A program made the position numbers and the translations under genes. Positions 9,694 through 21,861 of a stretch of 64,000 bases of DNA are shown here, piece by piece. Numbering within the stretch: the stretch's first letter is position 1; each line of letters starts with the position of its first letter. The DNA lies in NCBI GenBank assembly GCA_009767595.1, contig VSDK01027962.1, forward strand, positions 7,760 to 71,759, given 5' to 3'. Source of the stretch: Symbiodinium kawagutii. Lineage: Eukaryota; Sar; Dinophyceae; Suessiales; Symbiodiniaceae. The notes beneath the pieces are model-generated. The model made no database searches. It was not told the origin of the DNA and saw only the letters and a list, made by a program, of their open reading frames with translations.

Positions 9694-11045
9694 TTGAACT
9701 CCGCAACTTTACGCAAATCGTCATCCCATCTCAGTGGTGGGCGCCATCGTCGCCAGAACTATTTGCTGGTGCCGACAAAAGTAGGCTATCGATCCAAATG
9801 CGTGCAAATACGCGCGGATAGACAAAATTGTTTTTTGAAAACTTCATCACCCCACCGGGTGACAGGATGCAAAGTCAATGCTGCAGCCAGTTTCATCGGT
9901 GCAAAAGAACGGCTCACGAATATCCGCTATGTTGATGATCTTTTTACTTTATTCCACATCGTGCGGTGATTTGGTCTACATGACCGAGGCCCTCATTGTG
10001 GAACTGGCATGTGTGGGTTTGACGTTGCATCCCGCAAAAATTCTGATCGTTACTAGATATCACATGACTGGTGCTTGCCACGTTGATGTTGGCGGTTTTT
10101 CGGTTGAATCGTTGCACGGCAGCAACGCGTGCAAGTGCTTGGGCCAGTTGGTACCGGGAAATTTGATGAAAAAATTGGAAAATGAAGTGGCTTATCGTTT
10201 TCAAGTTTCTTGGGCCAAATTTCACAAACTTACACACGTGTTCACAAAGCGGCATGTTTCCTTGCATTTGCAATTCAAATTTTTTGACCATTTGTCCGGC
10301 TTTATTGTATGGTTTGGCTTCATTACTCTTGCTTTGCATCGCCAACCCGTAAAATCAGTATTGTCCACCGCCGGGTGCTTCGTTCAACTGTTGCTTGGGT
10401 GGCGTTGCGTGGCGTTGGACGGCAATGGCTGGCGGACTGCCGTGTGCAGAATGAAGACCGGTGGAAAGCAGCTGTGGAATTATATCCGGTTTGCGTGTGA
10501 CGGAATTCGTTTTTCAAACGTCAGTACGGGGTCGTTGCTCACGTAGCTGTAACTGGTTCCAAGAATTGGCTCCGATTCGCTGCGCCATTGGAACGTTGTG
10601 AAAAAATGAAGCAAAATTTTCAGACAATCCCCTCTTGTGCCCGCAGTCGCCCAAAACAAAGATGGGATGATATGGTGTGCAAATTTTGTGCGAACATTTT
10701 CGGTGAATCATTTTGGTTCGTCCCATCATGTTCGTCAACCTGTGGCCTGGTTTCCTGTGGGGAATCAACTTCGCTGCAATTTGCACGTTTGTCCCATGTC
10801 TTCAAAGGACCGTGTGCTCATTTTGGTTTGGGCGGGCGAAGGAAAGAAAAGGCCGCATGGTTGCATCCCAATCCATTGGCTCCAAAATAGCCCGTCCCAC
10901 AAATGTTCGGACATTTTTGCGCCGGGCAATGACCAATCTTTGCACTAGGGTGTTTGGTCAGTGGCAGAGTCGCTGGACCATTTTTCATTTCACGCCTGAT
11001 CGGCGGATGGCGGACCCCTTTTGGGCAGAGGCCAATGAAAAAACA
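9694..11045 (+). pseudogene. LINE-type reverse transcriptase remnant (plus strand)
   Basis: The RT catalytic box is visible as NIRYVDDLFTLF (about 9,918-9,953). The frame then shifts by one, and the RT thumb-like continuation follows in the frame 9,878-10,546: VELACVGLTLHPAKILIV, a short hairpin segment (HVDVGGFSVESLHG), CKCLGQLVPGNLM and FQVSWAKFHKL. Further along, RPKQRWDDMVCKF (about 10,638-10,690) and RWTIFHFTPDRRMADPFW (about 10,970-11,030) are in other frames. These are the pieces expected in order after the YxDD box of non-LTR retrotransposons. At least two frame changes mean the copy is dead. The fingers and palm upstream of YVDD were not found. It is in the opposite orientation to the better-preserved LINE at 12,205-15,010. 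Confidence 0.6.
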
Positions 11046-12204
11046 TTCTAGCAAAAAAAATGTTGAAAACACTTCGCCTCATCGCAAACTGAACTCCACA
11101 AACTCGCGGGCCAAGCAGTTGTATGTTTTGGGCAACATCGACCCAGCCAGGGTCGGTGGACTAAATAGCTCCCAAACGGAATGCGGTGGTTGGGTGGTGC
11201 AAATTTGTGCGGGTTTGTGTTTTCCGATTCCGTCCGTGCTACTTGCAAAACGTGACGTCTTTCAGTTTCAGCGTGTAGTAAATCACCAACCGGGATCATC
11301 CCCCAAAATGTGTCCTTGGAAACAGGTGAGTGCTTGAAACCGTTGTGAATGTTTCTTGTTTTAAAAGGAGCTTTCATATGGCGCCGACTTCCGCAACCAA
11401 CTTCGCAGCCATTTATCCCAAATCATCCAGCAGTCGGGCGAAAAACATCAAATCATCTGTGTGCCCGGCGGTGGGGTTGTCGGAGCCGGAGTCGGAGTCG
11501 CAGTCGCAATTTTTGTCAACGAGGGGAACCCGTTCAGGGCACGGACAAATTCAGTGCAGAAGTCGGTTTGTCATGAGGCCCGGTTCAACATTGTAGGATT
11601 GTAGGGACGCATTGTGTTTCAAAGCGATGTTGCCCTGCTTTCCTTCCCCTGCTCGGGTCAGGAATTATCGTCGCCTTGGGACATGGAGACGGGCAAATTG
11701 CCATTTGCAACTTTGACTCGAACAAATTGATTGCGAGAAACACGGAGTGACAAAAAAACGCATATGCATGCTTGGCAACACGCCAGCGGTATGAAATTAG
11801 GCGCTGGCGGTATCCAAATTTTCGACTGTTGAAATGTTTGTTCCGAAATTTATGTTGGTGGATACCACCATGTTGCCAACAAGTGGTGATTTGACAGGGA
11901 TTTTGACATGGAGGCCGGTTGCCATATTGCATATCACGCACTAAACGGGCAGCAATTTGTGGCACAGCCGCTTGAAACATCAGTTGGAACATGCCCCAGG
12001 TGATTTCAACCAAGACTGGGTTTTGAACATGCATTGATTGTGTTTTGAATCGGTCATTGGAAAGTCGTATGCGTGTGGGTTGGACCTCCTTATGAAAAAC
12101 AGTCAGTCAGTCAGTCAGTCAGGCCTGCACGCCCCCTTGTGGGGCAGCCCATTCAGGGCACAGGCATTTCGCAATGACATATGTACATACCTAGAAGCAC
12201 TTGC
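11046..12204. other. Unassigned, possibly LINE tails
   Basis: Open frames of 63-149 codons exist on both strands (for example minus 12,034-11,585) but none carries a motif I can name. A small AGTC microsatellite sits at 12,098-12,121. The stretch lies between two divergent element remnants and may hold their 3' ends. Confidence 0.3.
12098..12121. repeat. (AGTC)n microsatellite
   Basis: About five to six AGTC units. Confidence 0.85.
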
Positions 12205-15010
12205 CTACATGTCACTTCCACAAAAGTGAATGAAATCTTCCATGTAAAAATTCCAAACCACCTCGTCTGCCGCCAAATCGTGCCAGTGCCCGAGTTGTTT
12301 GTAGCGACAAAATTGTTCCAATTGAGTTGACCAAGATGCGGTTGGTCGACCCAAACGAGCATGTTCAACCGGCACAGGGTTCCAAAGAAAAAGTCGTTTC
12401 GCCCAACGTTCTGGAGGAAGTTTTGCAACACGGCCTGCAAATTTCCAATATTGAGTCAAGCACACCCGCGACCAAACAGGGATGCCAGCACGTTGTATTT
12501 GAACTTCAACCCGTTCGTTCCAAGTATGGAGAACCCCGTGCCACGGAGCAGCCCAATCTGTCTCAACCGGAGGCCCGACAATGCGCCGAACAAGTTTGCG
12601 AAATTCAATATCAAGTTGTTCCAGGTGGTGTTTGCGAATCGTTCTGTGGCCACACCCAAAACAAGCAACTGGCGTGACCATTGCATGGAAATATCGCCGG
12701 CGATGCTTGAGCGACACTTTCTTATTGCAAAGTACCGATTTGTGAGCGAAGAAAGCCCGCGAGGCAGCTTGCAAGTGAAAATCCAAATCCAAATGTTGTC
12801 CGCGGCTCCCTTCAGCAGAAAGGATGCATCCCAACCATTTGTGACCACGATCCCGTGGCAGAACCTGGATTGCTTCACCGTCACACAGAGCAATGTGCGT
12901 TGGCGGTTGCGCTTCGTTGGTTAACACAACTGTTTTCGTTGCATTCAATACCAAACCGACGGACATCAGTGCTGCCTTCAATTCATCAAGCATCCGGACA
13001 ACATCTTCTTGGCAAAGCCCGAACAACAAAATGTCGTCAGCAAAACGTAGGTCCAAAAGTGTTGGCTGACCATCCCCCGAATCAATCCCATAACCCTCAC
13101 CTGTAGTCCTCCATGTTGCCATCGCCCACTGCAAAGCTGATGAAAAAAGCCGCGGGCTTAATACGCACCCTTGTCGCACACCAGACCAGATACCAAATGT
13201 TCGGCTATTGCTGGAACATCCACGAACTTGACCAGTTTGCCGGTGATAGAGGCATTGCAGCAGCCAGACCAAATGATCCGAGACACCGTGTTCACGCAGA
13301 GCTCCCCACAACGCATCCCAGTCCACTCGGTCGAAAGCTTTTGACAAAGCAAGGCTGACAATCCACACGGGCCGGTTGCAACGAAACATTTTGTCGATGA
13401 CCGTATTTGCAGATAATATGTGTTCCTCAATTCGGTAACCAGGGCGGAACCCATGTTGCTCTTCAGGTTGCCATGCGTCCAACAATGGCTCAATTCGATG
13501 CAAAATCATGTAAGCTAACGTCTTGTATAGCAAACGTAAACTCGCAATTGGCCGGAAATCGGCTATAATTTTGGCAACCACTTTCTTTGGTATCATGGTG
13601 AACAACGTTTTATGCCAGGATGGTGGAACGTCACCAGTGAAGAGAAATTTGATTGTATAAGGACACCAGGGCGAACAGCATCTCGTCGGAACTGTTTTTC
13701 AAACCACCATCATCAGCCGATTTGCCTGTCTTCAACGCCTTTATCGCACGATCGAGTTCATGAAGAGCCCAAGGTGGTTCATCAAACACAAGTGGACGTT
13801 GTGGTTCCACGGGGTTTCCTGCAAACAAAAACTCCAAAGCATTCGCGAACTCATCTGGCGCACATTGTTCAGCCACATGTTTTCCCATCACCTTCTGCTC
13901 CATGTGCCGGAGGTGCCGCCACTGGTCTGGTTTTTCAAGCAAGGTTTCTAAAATACAGGCACGCCAGTGGCGGACCTCGGCTCGATGAAGTCTACGAATT
14001 TGGAATGTCAACATTTTTTGTTCAACACTACGGCAGCTAGCACGGCGACGACGACGACGAAGGGACTGTAAGGCATGCGACGGTCTGAAATTGTGACAGT
14101 GTTTCTGGCATGTGCCACCTGAAATTCCAGCAGTGAACAAAATTTGTTCCAGCGTTGCAGCATTGATGTGTCTGCAATTGCGTAACGCCGAGTCCATAGC
14201 ATTATGGAAAACGGTTGGCTGTCCATCATTCGACAAGATGGGTTTCCACCCTTTTAACGTCACGAATTTGGAACGCCGCTCTTCCCGCAAGCACCGGACC
14301 TTCAACACACTATGCACACAGCGATGATCCAAACCGACCGGTAAGCATGTGTCATTCCAAGATCGGACGGTTGCAAAATCCACACTGGCCAAGGTGGAAA
14401 CAATGTTTATTAAATTGCGTACGATTGCCAGCAAGGAATTTAAAAAAATGTGTTCCAGTGCTCCCTCGCCCTTACCAGGATCAAAGTGGCCCCGTGGAAG
14501 GCAGCACGCCTCTTCCAATCCAAGGCGGGGCGAAGCATGGTGATGTTCGCACGACTTTTCTCTACGCTGGACTGGGACGGGCCATATGAAAAGACTACCA
14601 ACATTCGCCACGCAATCGTAATTGATGTACATGTTTGCGATAAAAAAGATCTTGCGATGGTGTGTGGCGAATTTGCGACCGTCGGATTGCAGTGCAAGTT
14701 AAAGATGATGATGTTGTGCAGACATTGGATCAAAAAATTGAGTCACAGTCACAAATGTTTGGATAGAAAATGCGGTGGGAATTGGAAAGTCAGAGGGCCA
14801 AATGGTTTCCGAATGTTTTCCGCATGTCCGTGCGCAAATGGCCTGGTGCATCCCCACTGGCTTAACACGGGTCAAAAATGTATCTTGCAAAATTTTTTCC
14901 TGAACTGCCCCCCAGGATTGACTACAAAAGAAGAAGCGGAGGGTGGGTCTTGTAAAATGTTGCTTCTTTTGGTTACGTTTGTTTTGCCCCCACCCATGTG
15001 TCACCACAAA
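12205..15010 (-). pseudogene. LINE-type non-LTR retrotransposon, RT frame largely intact but inactive
   Basis: The minus-strand frame 13,605-12,205 (466 codons) is a reverse transcriptase. It has DFRPIASLRLLYKTLA, EEQHGFRPGYRIEEHI, motif A as VSLALSKAFDRVDW, SGVRQGCVLSPRLF and the catalytic box LRFADDILLFG at residues 187-197. After that come VGLVLNATKTVVL and a thumb/C-terminal region ending near 12,205. Upstream, the frame 14,632-13,631 (333 codons) carries the linker before the RT (for example RPLVFDEPPWALHELDRAIK), and the reading must change frame near 13,640 to reach the RT. A more degraded endonuclease-side region may extend to about 15,010 (ETIWPSDFPIPTAFSIQ). In motif A the residue expected to be the first catalytic aspartate is alanine (A86, codon GCT at 13,348-13,350), so this RT should be inactive even without the frameshift. 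Certain as RT; the outer limits are guesses. Confidence 0.85.
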
Positions 15011-16883
15011 TCAGGGTACATCAAGTCAATAATCTAACATGTTAGTTTGGGGGGAGGGTCCGTCAATAAATTCAATTACAATTCGTGCAGCCATGGAACC
15101 AAGCTTCAAAATGAAACGCTAAATTTTTTTGAGGCTGTTATCCTAGGATGTTGGGTTCCAGGGGTGGGTCTGGAAAATGTAGCATGATTTTTTGGACTTT
15201 CCAAAACTCACGGTTTTTGCCAAAAAAAAAAAAATTACATTTAGGAGGTCCCGCCCCTAAGGGAGTAGGGACCCTGGTGCAACCTCAGTCATCACCGGCA
15301 CGTGTTGTCAAACAACCATGTTTCAGTGAAACTTCGCTTGCGACTTCCTGATGCGGTGCTGGCAACACCACAACGTCAACATACTTGGCTTCACGCTTAA
15401 TTGCTGATGGTTTCGCATTTCTGTGACTTGGGAAATTTCGCGGTTTGCATCATGTCTGCGGATTCCATGGCCTGATTTTGTGCTGAGGTCTTTCGGCAAC
15501 GCGATTGTCCTAGCAATGCGCAAGTCATCCTTCATCTGGACTAGTCATTGTAACGGCAACAGATGGACAATTTTTAAAATTTAGGGTTTGATAAAAATGC
15601 CGTGGGTCACAGCTGCGCCGCTCCGGCCAGAATGGCCGCTTTTGGAACACGTGTAACTACAGTTTTGCAGCAGCATGTGACCCGTGAACCACCCCCAACC
15701 TTAAGAGGATCGAGGCGACTCGGACGGGCGAACGAAGAAAAAAAATGATAAAAATGTTGTTTTCACAAAGAAGGCGGTCGGCAGAACGGAGGAGCTTGAT
15801 TGAACCTGATTGAATTTGATTGCATTTTAAAAACATATTGTCGAATGTAGTTTTGGAATTTTGTGGCGCGAATGGGGCCGAACCATCTGTGAGCATTTGT
15901 TTCATCGATGCGGGAACGTTCTGAAAGGGGAACACCTGCCGAAGGGTTTTGCACATGTCCTTTGGATCTTGTGTTCCGGGACGCACTGCATCATGAAAAG
16001 GTGCGTGCAAGTTGCCGGTGCCTCTGGATAGGGCAGGGCGGCCACCTTTCATTGATGCAGGTGCTTGTTGCCGAGAACGCGTGCCATTTGAGCATTTTCA
16101 CCTGCTTTGAACACGGTGGTGGTCCAATCCCATGGCGACAACGAAGTCAAACATGGCAAGTCACACTGTTTTTGCGCCAGTGCGCCATTGACACTGTGGC
16201 AACACGGCCGGGGAAGGAGCAACTGCCCCTTCCACCGCGCTCAGCGCACGCCCACACCTGGAACACAACTATGGTAGTCACGCGCTGTCGTACTGTTCTT
16301 TGGAATGAACCAACGACCATCGTGTTACATTTGCAATGATGATTGCAAACCATGCGTTTTCAAAACTAGATATCGCCCCAAACTATCACAATGATGGAAA
16401 TCGTTTAATCTCGCAAGTGTGTTTTCCAGGGGAAATCGCGAAAATTTTGGATCACCCTTGCACAGTTGGTATCTACCCCCTGTTACTGCTGGACCTGGAA
16501 ATGGAAATTCCACCATCAAAATTAACTGATTTCCGCGGGGTTCCCTGAAGAAAGGCCACTTCCGCATTGCCAAGTAGCTTACCACAGCGTTAGTTTACCA
16601 CAGGCTAAAATAATAATCGTCGTAGTTCCTGGCATGATTATCACGAAAATTTTGATTCATTATAGTTGTGCGCATGTTTTTCCTTGACAAATTGGATGAA
16701 GTCAGCTTCTTGTCTTGGCTGCCAAGAATGTTCGCACTGGAAAGTCGTCCTGCGTTTGGGTAAGTTCCGTTGGGCCAACATGGGCATGAACCACGGGTGT
16801 TAACATTACAGATTTGGGTGAACCAAGTAGCAAATGTGGTTTGCATATATATCTGTATCGGTCCACGTATACACACATTTTCA
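15011..16883. other. No gene recognised
   Basis: Contains an A-run at about 15,221-15,234 and scattered frames below 145 codons on both strands without motifs. Possibly decayed element sequence. Confidence 0.35.
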
Positions 16884-17165
16884 TTTCACATGTTATTTAC
16901 AAATTATTTATTCGGATTTTGATATGGTTTTTCATTTTTATATATTTTCTTGTTGGCGTTTGAATTTTTATTTTTGTTCATACCACTATTTGTTTTATTT
17001 TTACATGTGCATTTCTGGTTGTATGTTTTGTAATTATATGATTATATGTGTATTTTTGTTTCATCTGCATTTGAAAATTTTGTTTCCATTTACATGGATA
17101 TTTTTGTTGACGTTTTCCAACAAAATCATTCATATGTTTTTCATATACATAGGGAAATAATATGC
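16884..17165. repeat. AT-rich low-complexity stretch
   Basis: Strongly T-rich DNA with repeated TTTTTATTTTTGT and CATTTGAAAATTTTG-like runs. The F/Y/I-rich frame across it is a composition effect. Confidence 0.6.
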
Positions 17166-20100
17166 CATTCATTTCATTCACGCCAATGTGAAGTGCCAAA
17201 TCTTCATGAACTAACGTTCGGCTCCTGTCCCGAAGCTGACCAACACAGCTGTTGCTGCAGGTCTTGCGTTGCAAACGGATTACACGAGCATGCCCTCAGA
17301 AAAAAAACAAATCACAATTTCAGGGCTCAGGCAAGGCATCCAGCATGGATGTTATTTTTTGTCATTCCTTGATCATGGTTCATCAATATGTACACATATA
17401 CACGTTGTGTAGAAAGTTGAGTATAAACTATGGCCTATTTGTATCTATTTGTTGGCGTGCGCGCAGCACCCATTGAGACAAAGGTTTGGAATGCATTCAT
17501 ACGTTCCCTTAAGCTGTTTGGTTTGCGCCTCGGTCGTGTTTTGTGCCGACTTCAAGGGGATCACCGGCTGTGAATGTGGGTGCGCCGCTGCAGCCTTGTG
17601 CTTCCAAAGTTGGCAGTTCACAATGTGAAGTCATCACGACACATCCACATGACCATTTGGACAGCGAGTGCGACCTGAACATGGGACAGCTAGGTACCAT
17701 GCCACATCATGGGTGAACATGTGGCAACATTTCCAAGATCAGCAACCTCGTGCGCCATACACTGCGGGGGAGAAAACATGACTTACAGAGCTAGGGTGCA
17801 GTTCTTCGAGGACGATGTGGAGGTTCGGTCGGTGGCAGGGAGGCGGTATTCATCAAAGTTGCGTAGTCGGGAACAATTTACTGCTGTGTTTCTGTCGTTT
17901 TTCCGATGCCGGAAGGTTTCTCACTGGTAACCTTTCGCAGAGAACATGATATCACGTTTGGGCACTGCTGTTTGGGGTGGCAGGATAAGTGAAAGGTTGT
18001 TAGGCTTGACAAAGATCAAAAAACATGGCGAAATGACAATCATGCCGATGACACGCACCCAATAGTGGTGTCGACCAGGTGCCCGACAATCCGAACCCAG
18101 CATGGATGGTGCAGCTCCATCACAATCCCCGTGCGAACAACCATGAACACATGGTACACATTGTGATGTACACAAATGTTTGTCAGAATTAACTCTTTTG
18201 ACCCAAAACCACTAAAAAGGAAAATTCGTTTTTTTTTCCTTTCATTGCTTTACTTTACTTTCAACCATGCAGGAAGCAAACAGGGTGGGGTTCATAGTTG
18301 TTTCATGCATGTTGTGGTTCTAAAATGAATGCGATGAACTGTGGAAAATGCATCTTCCGCATTTGGACCCAATAAATTTCGGAACTGGGAAGTTGCAATG
18401 CACGGGTATAGAGTGTGCTCTCTTGGTGTATGACTACATTTTATTTCCAGCTCTTTTTTCCTCCTGTTTGGATCGCGACTTTTGGATGCAGACTTTGAAC
18501 TTACAAACGCTCCACCCATCCTGGTTGCAATTTTCTTCAAATTGTCATTAATGTCAAGTGGTCTGGATTTTTCCGTCAGCGCCCCATGGCAATGGTGATT
18601 GGACAACGAAATCACAACATGGAACCAAAAACATCCCATTGACACCAATCCTTTCAAACCAGCCATGGATGGTTTCTAATGGTTGTTTGCTCAACCAGTG
18701 CTAGTTACGTGATCAATACCAGGTATTCATTAACATTTGACTAAGAGTCTGTTTTTTTTCTTCTTGTTTTGTAGTGTTTGTCGTGTCTTTTGTGTTTGTC
18801 ACTTTCTTTGGTTTCTTTGGTATTTTTGTTTTGTTTCCCTCTTTCTTTGTTTTGTTACTGTATCCCTTTATTTTTTGGGGTGCTTCTTTGCTTGTTCGCT
18901 TCGGTTTTTTACTGCTCCGTCTCTGCTTTCTACCTTCGTCGTGGAGAGTTCGTGCATTCCCATTTCCTTTAGCTTGTGTATGGGTTCTAGGCCTTGTTGC
19001 GTTTGCAATCTTCAAAGGTTGTCGTGTTGGTACAGCTGCGTATCGTTGGCAGGTGGATTGGTTGGTTGATAATTGTGTTTGAACCGCAATTCGTCTCATT
19101 CCTCCGTGGCTCCTACCTCAAAATCTGCAACATGCATGACAAATGCAAGGTGCTTTCCCCAAAAATGGCAAACAACTTTTGCAATGTGCTGGCTCCAAAT
19201 GTTACGAATCGCACATAAAATGAGAGGTCAAATTCTGAAATGCTGCAAAGAGTCAAATGCAAGGTGCTGGGTCTAATAGACCGCAAAGGCGCAGAAAACC
19301 TTTATAAACACGACAATTTTGCCAATAACAAGGAGGTCCTAGCTCCAAAATGTAACAATGTAATACTTTGTGAAAGGTCTTAGCTGCAAGATGCTCCAAA
19401 TATCGGAATGACGGCGCAAAAAGTCCGAAAAGAAACCGATACATGCAAAAATCTGAATCCATCCTGAAACCACTTTCAATTTTCCTCCCTCAAATTTGGT
19501 GCTTCATCATGCTTGGCCTACAGGATGATAGGCATACAATTACAAAGTGCGTTTCCTTTCACTTGGCCGCAACATTTTGCAAAGACGGACTATCCACTGT
19601 TCTTCATGTGCAGGCACTTAGTTTGTGATGTTTTTTTGCCAGAATGGGCAGGAAAAGGGGGTGTTTGTGTATGTTCCATTTTCTTTCAGGAAATCATTTG
19701 CCAATATTTCCTAGATCTTCCTAGTGAATACGTGCTCCCAAACTCTAAAATAGATAGATTGGAATTGGCAATACTTCATACATCAAACTTGGGGGTGAAG
19801 AGGTTTCCAGGTGAACTCTCATGCTCGGTCCGCACAATTCCTTGCACGCACTAAATTGTCACTGTCAAAGGTTTTTCTTTTTAAAAATCCCAGCATGTCG
19901 TACAGGTGGGCGGTCCCACACACTGGGGCAAGAAGACATTCGCAGAGGTTGGATTTATATAATAGTGCTCGAGTTCCAAGATTTTCGTATAGAGCATACG
20001 CCAATTGTTTTCCTACCATTTGTTCTGCCTTTCGAGTTTCCCACGTTAAGAAATCCTCCCACCAAAATTCCCCGAACATGGAACAGATCGCTGGCATTGC

Positions 20101-20783
20101 TGCAGGTGCCAGACACCCTTGCCTCCGGGCGCTTGACGTTTTTTTGCAATTCGATCCCTACACTCAACAAGAAGCGATTCAAGCAGCCAAGGACAAGAAA
20201 CATGGGGAAGGGTTGCATTGGTTGCACGTTCTGTTGCATGCTTTACATCATTTGTGATGACAGCAATCCTCGCATGGTGAGATAGGTGCTGTGGGCTGTG
20301 CCATGCGCAATGCGGGTGGTTGCCACCGGTTTGCATCAGCCATGTTTCGGTGGATGCTGTTTGCTGTAATGAATCAGCCCCCTGCTGTTCTCCAGATGCC
20401 ATTGGATGGCCATACTCACGTATTACGGAGTGTCATTTCTGTTTGGATGTCGCAGCTTCATTTCCGCATTTCTTGCAACAGAGGGATGGGATCATGTGGC
20501 AGAAAACCTGCTGAGGAATTACCAAGAAAAAACACGAGACCCTTGAACCGGACGAGTGGAAAACTACAGATTTCCGAGAGACATGTGACTGACTCTGGAG
20601 GAGTCAAGACATGGTAGCTCTATCAAAGCAAGGTGCCGAACCACGGCTGGAGGCCTGGTGCGTCAGGTGTCTCAAGAGCTGACCGTGAGCGCATGGAAGT
20701 TCCGACGCAGCCTGCCTGCTTGTTTCCCAATTAGAATATCTGACAGCAGCGACTTCCTGTGTCATCATGGTCGTCTTTGGGAT
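17166..20783. other. No confident gene; pyrimidine-rich tract at 18,750-18,960
   Basis: From 18,750 to about 18,960 the plus strand is T-rich with repeated TTTCTTTGG and TTTTGTTT units, giving hydrophobic frames that are not genes. At 19,120-19,440 related phrases recur (AAATGCAAGGTGCT, GCTCCAAATGTTAC, GCTCCAAAATGTAAC), suggesting an old diverged tandem repeat. Nothing else was recognised. Confidence 0.35.
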
Positions 20784-21092
20784 TCATGTGCTTGCGGCCT
20801 TGCCCCACTGCAACAGGAATGCGTGGTGCGGATCTACCCCATCTGTCCAGCAAGCAACCTGGAATTCCGGATCTCCTGCGAATCTGAAGAGGTGCGGGAG
20901 CTCAGGCCCTTGAAAGAGGGAGCGGTTGCCGGCAAGCACCCAGCCCTTGCCATGGCGACGAAATTCTTCCGGCCAAGGCTGCATGTCCTTGCCAATCTTC
21001 TTGGAAAAGTGTTTCACCCGTAAAGAGATATTCAGATTCAAAATGTTGAGACATGCGCAAACGTTGGTTCCCATACATGGAAAGGCACCCAA
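20784..21092 (-). other. Candidate exon, minus strand
   Basis: A 102-codon minus-strand frame is unusually protein-like: KKIGKDMQPWPEEFRRHGKG, then FQGPELPHLFRFAGDPEFQ. The overlapping plus-strand frame of similar length reads less naturally. The protein family is not recognised. If real, this is the only good minus-strand coding candidate in the right part of the window. Confidence 0.25.
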
Positions 21093-21580
21093 GAAGGACG
21101 GAGGGAATCAGAGTAGTGATAACAGCAACAGAACTCAGCAGGCCAACACTTGTGTTGTAGTGTTCTGGCCCTCGACTCCAACAGCCAGAAATTCCCTGGA
21201 AAAAATGTATTAAAGCATGGATCAGCGCAGCTGCATGCAGCTTGGCGACACTTCACCACGTCCGTATGCATTACCGCCATTCACAAAGACCGAGGGAACT
21301 AACAACTACCGCTTGTGGACAGAAGACGCTTTCCACACTTTGTGCGTGGGGGGGAATGCTTTGGACTAGCACCCGGCATGAATCCCAAGGATGCCAAGAA
21401 GATTTACCAGACGGCTGTGGACAGATACGAGTCGGGAACTCCAGTGTCGGGGACGGCAGCCATTTGTTTGATTCATTGCGTAAGCGGTCGGAACATCCCC
21501 GCAGTTTCCTTTGTAGTTGGCTTTTCAGCATCGAAGGGATTGGGGGCTAGCGCAAAGAATGAGATCATCTCAGACTGATG
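21093..21580 (+). other. Possible exon near 21,360-21,470
   Basis: The plus-strand frame 21,315-21,578 contains GLAPGMNPKDAKKIYQTAVD, which reads like a real helix-rich exon, but no acceptor or family could be fixed. Confidence 0.2.
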
Positions 21581-21679
21581 GGTGTTTCTCAAAATAGGGG
21601 GCCCCACAAATCATCCAATCTTAATCATTTATAGCGGTAAGCCAGCCATTTATGGGTACCCCTATTTTGAGAAACCGCC
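21581..21679. mobile_element. Inverted-repeat element, family A, copy 1 (MITE-like)
   Basis: Left end GGTGTTTCTCAAAATAGGGG, right end (reverse complement) GGCGGTTTCTCAAAATAGGGG. About 99 bp overall with an AT-rich interior containing AATCATTTATAG. No coding capacity. Confidence 0.7.
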
Positions 21680-21699
21680 TGATTGACACTGGCAAGGAA

Positions 21700-21861
21700 A
21701 AAGACTGCGATGCCCGCAACTCATACAGCGGCCTCAAGCTCCCCGGAAAAGGCCGCCATTGTAGCGGGCCTGGCTGCCGAGAACAGGAGCGGGACTGCAG
21801 CACCATGGGTTGAGATGCTTGGGGAAACTTGGACGACACTCCATACTGCTGCGGGCAACTG
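21700..21861 (+). other. Candidate exon (Ala/Ser-rich)
   Basis: GC-rich stretch with a plus frame reading TAASSSPEKAAIVAGLAAEN, then RSGTAAPWVEMLGETW, ended by a stop near 21,860. The composition differs sharply from its AT-rich flanks and looks coding. The gene is not recognised. Confidence 0.25.
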
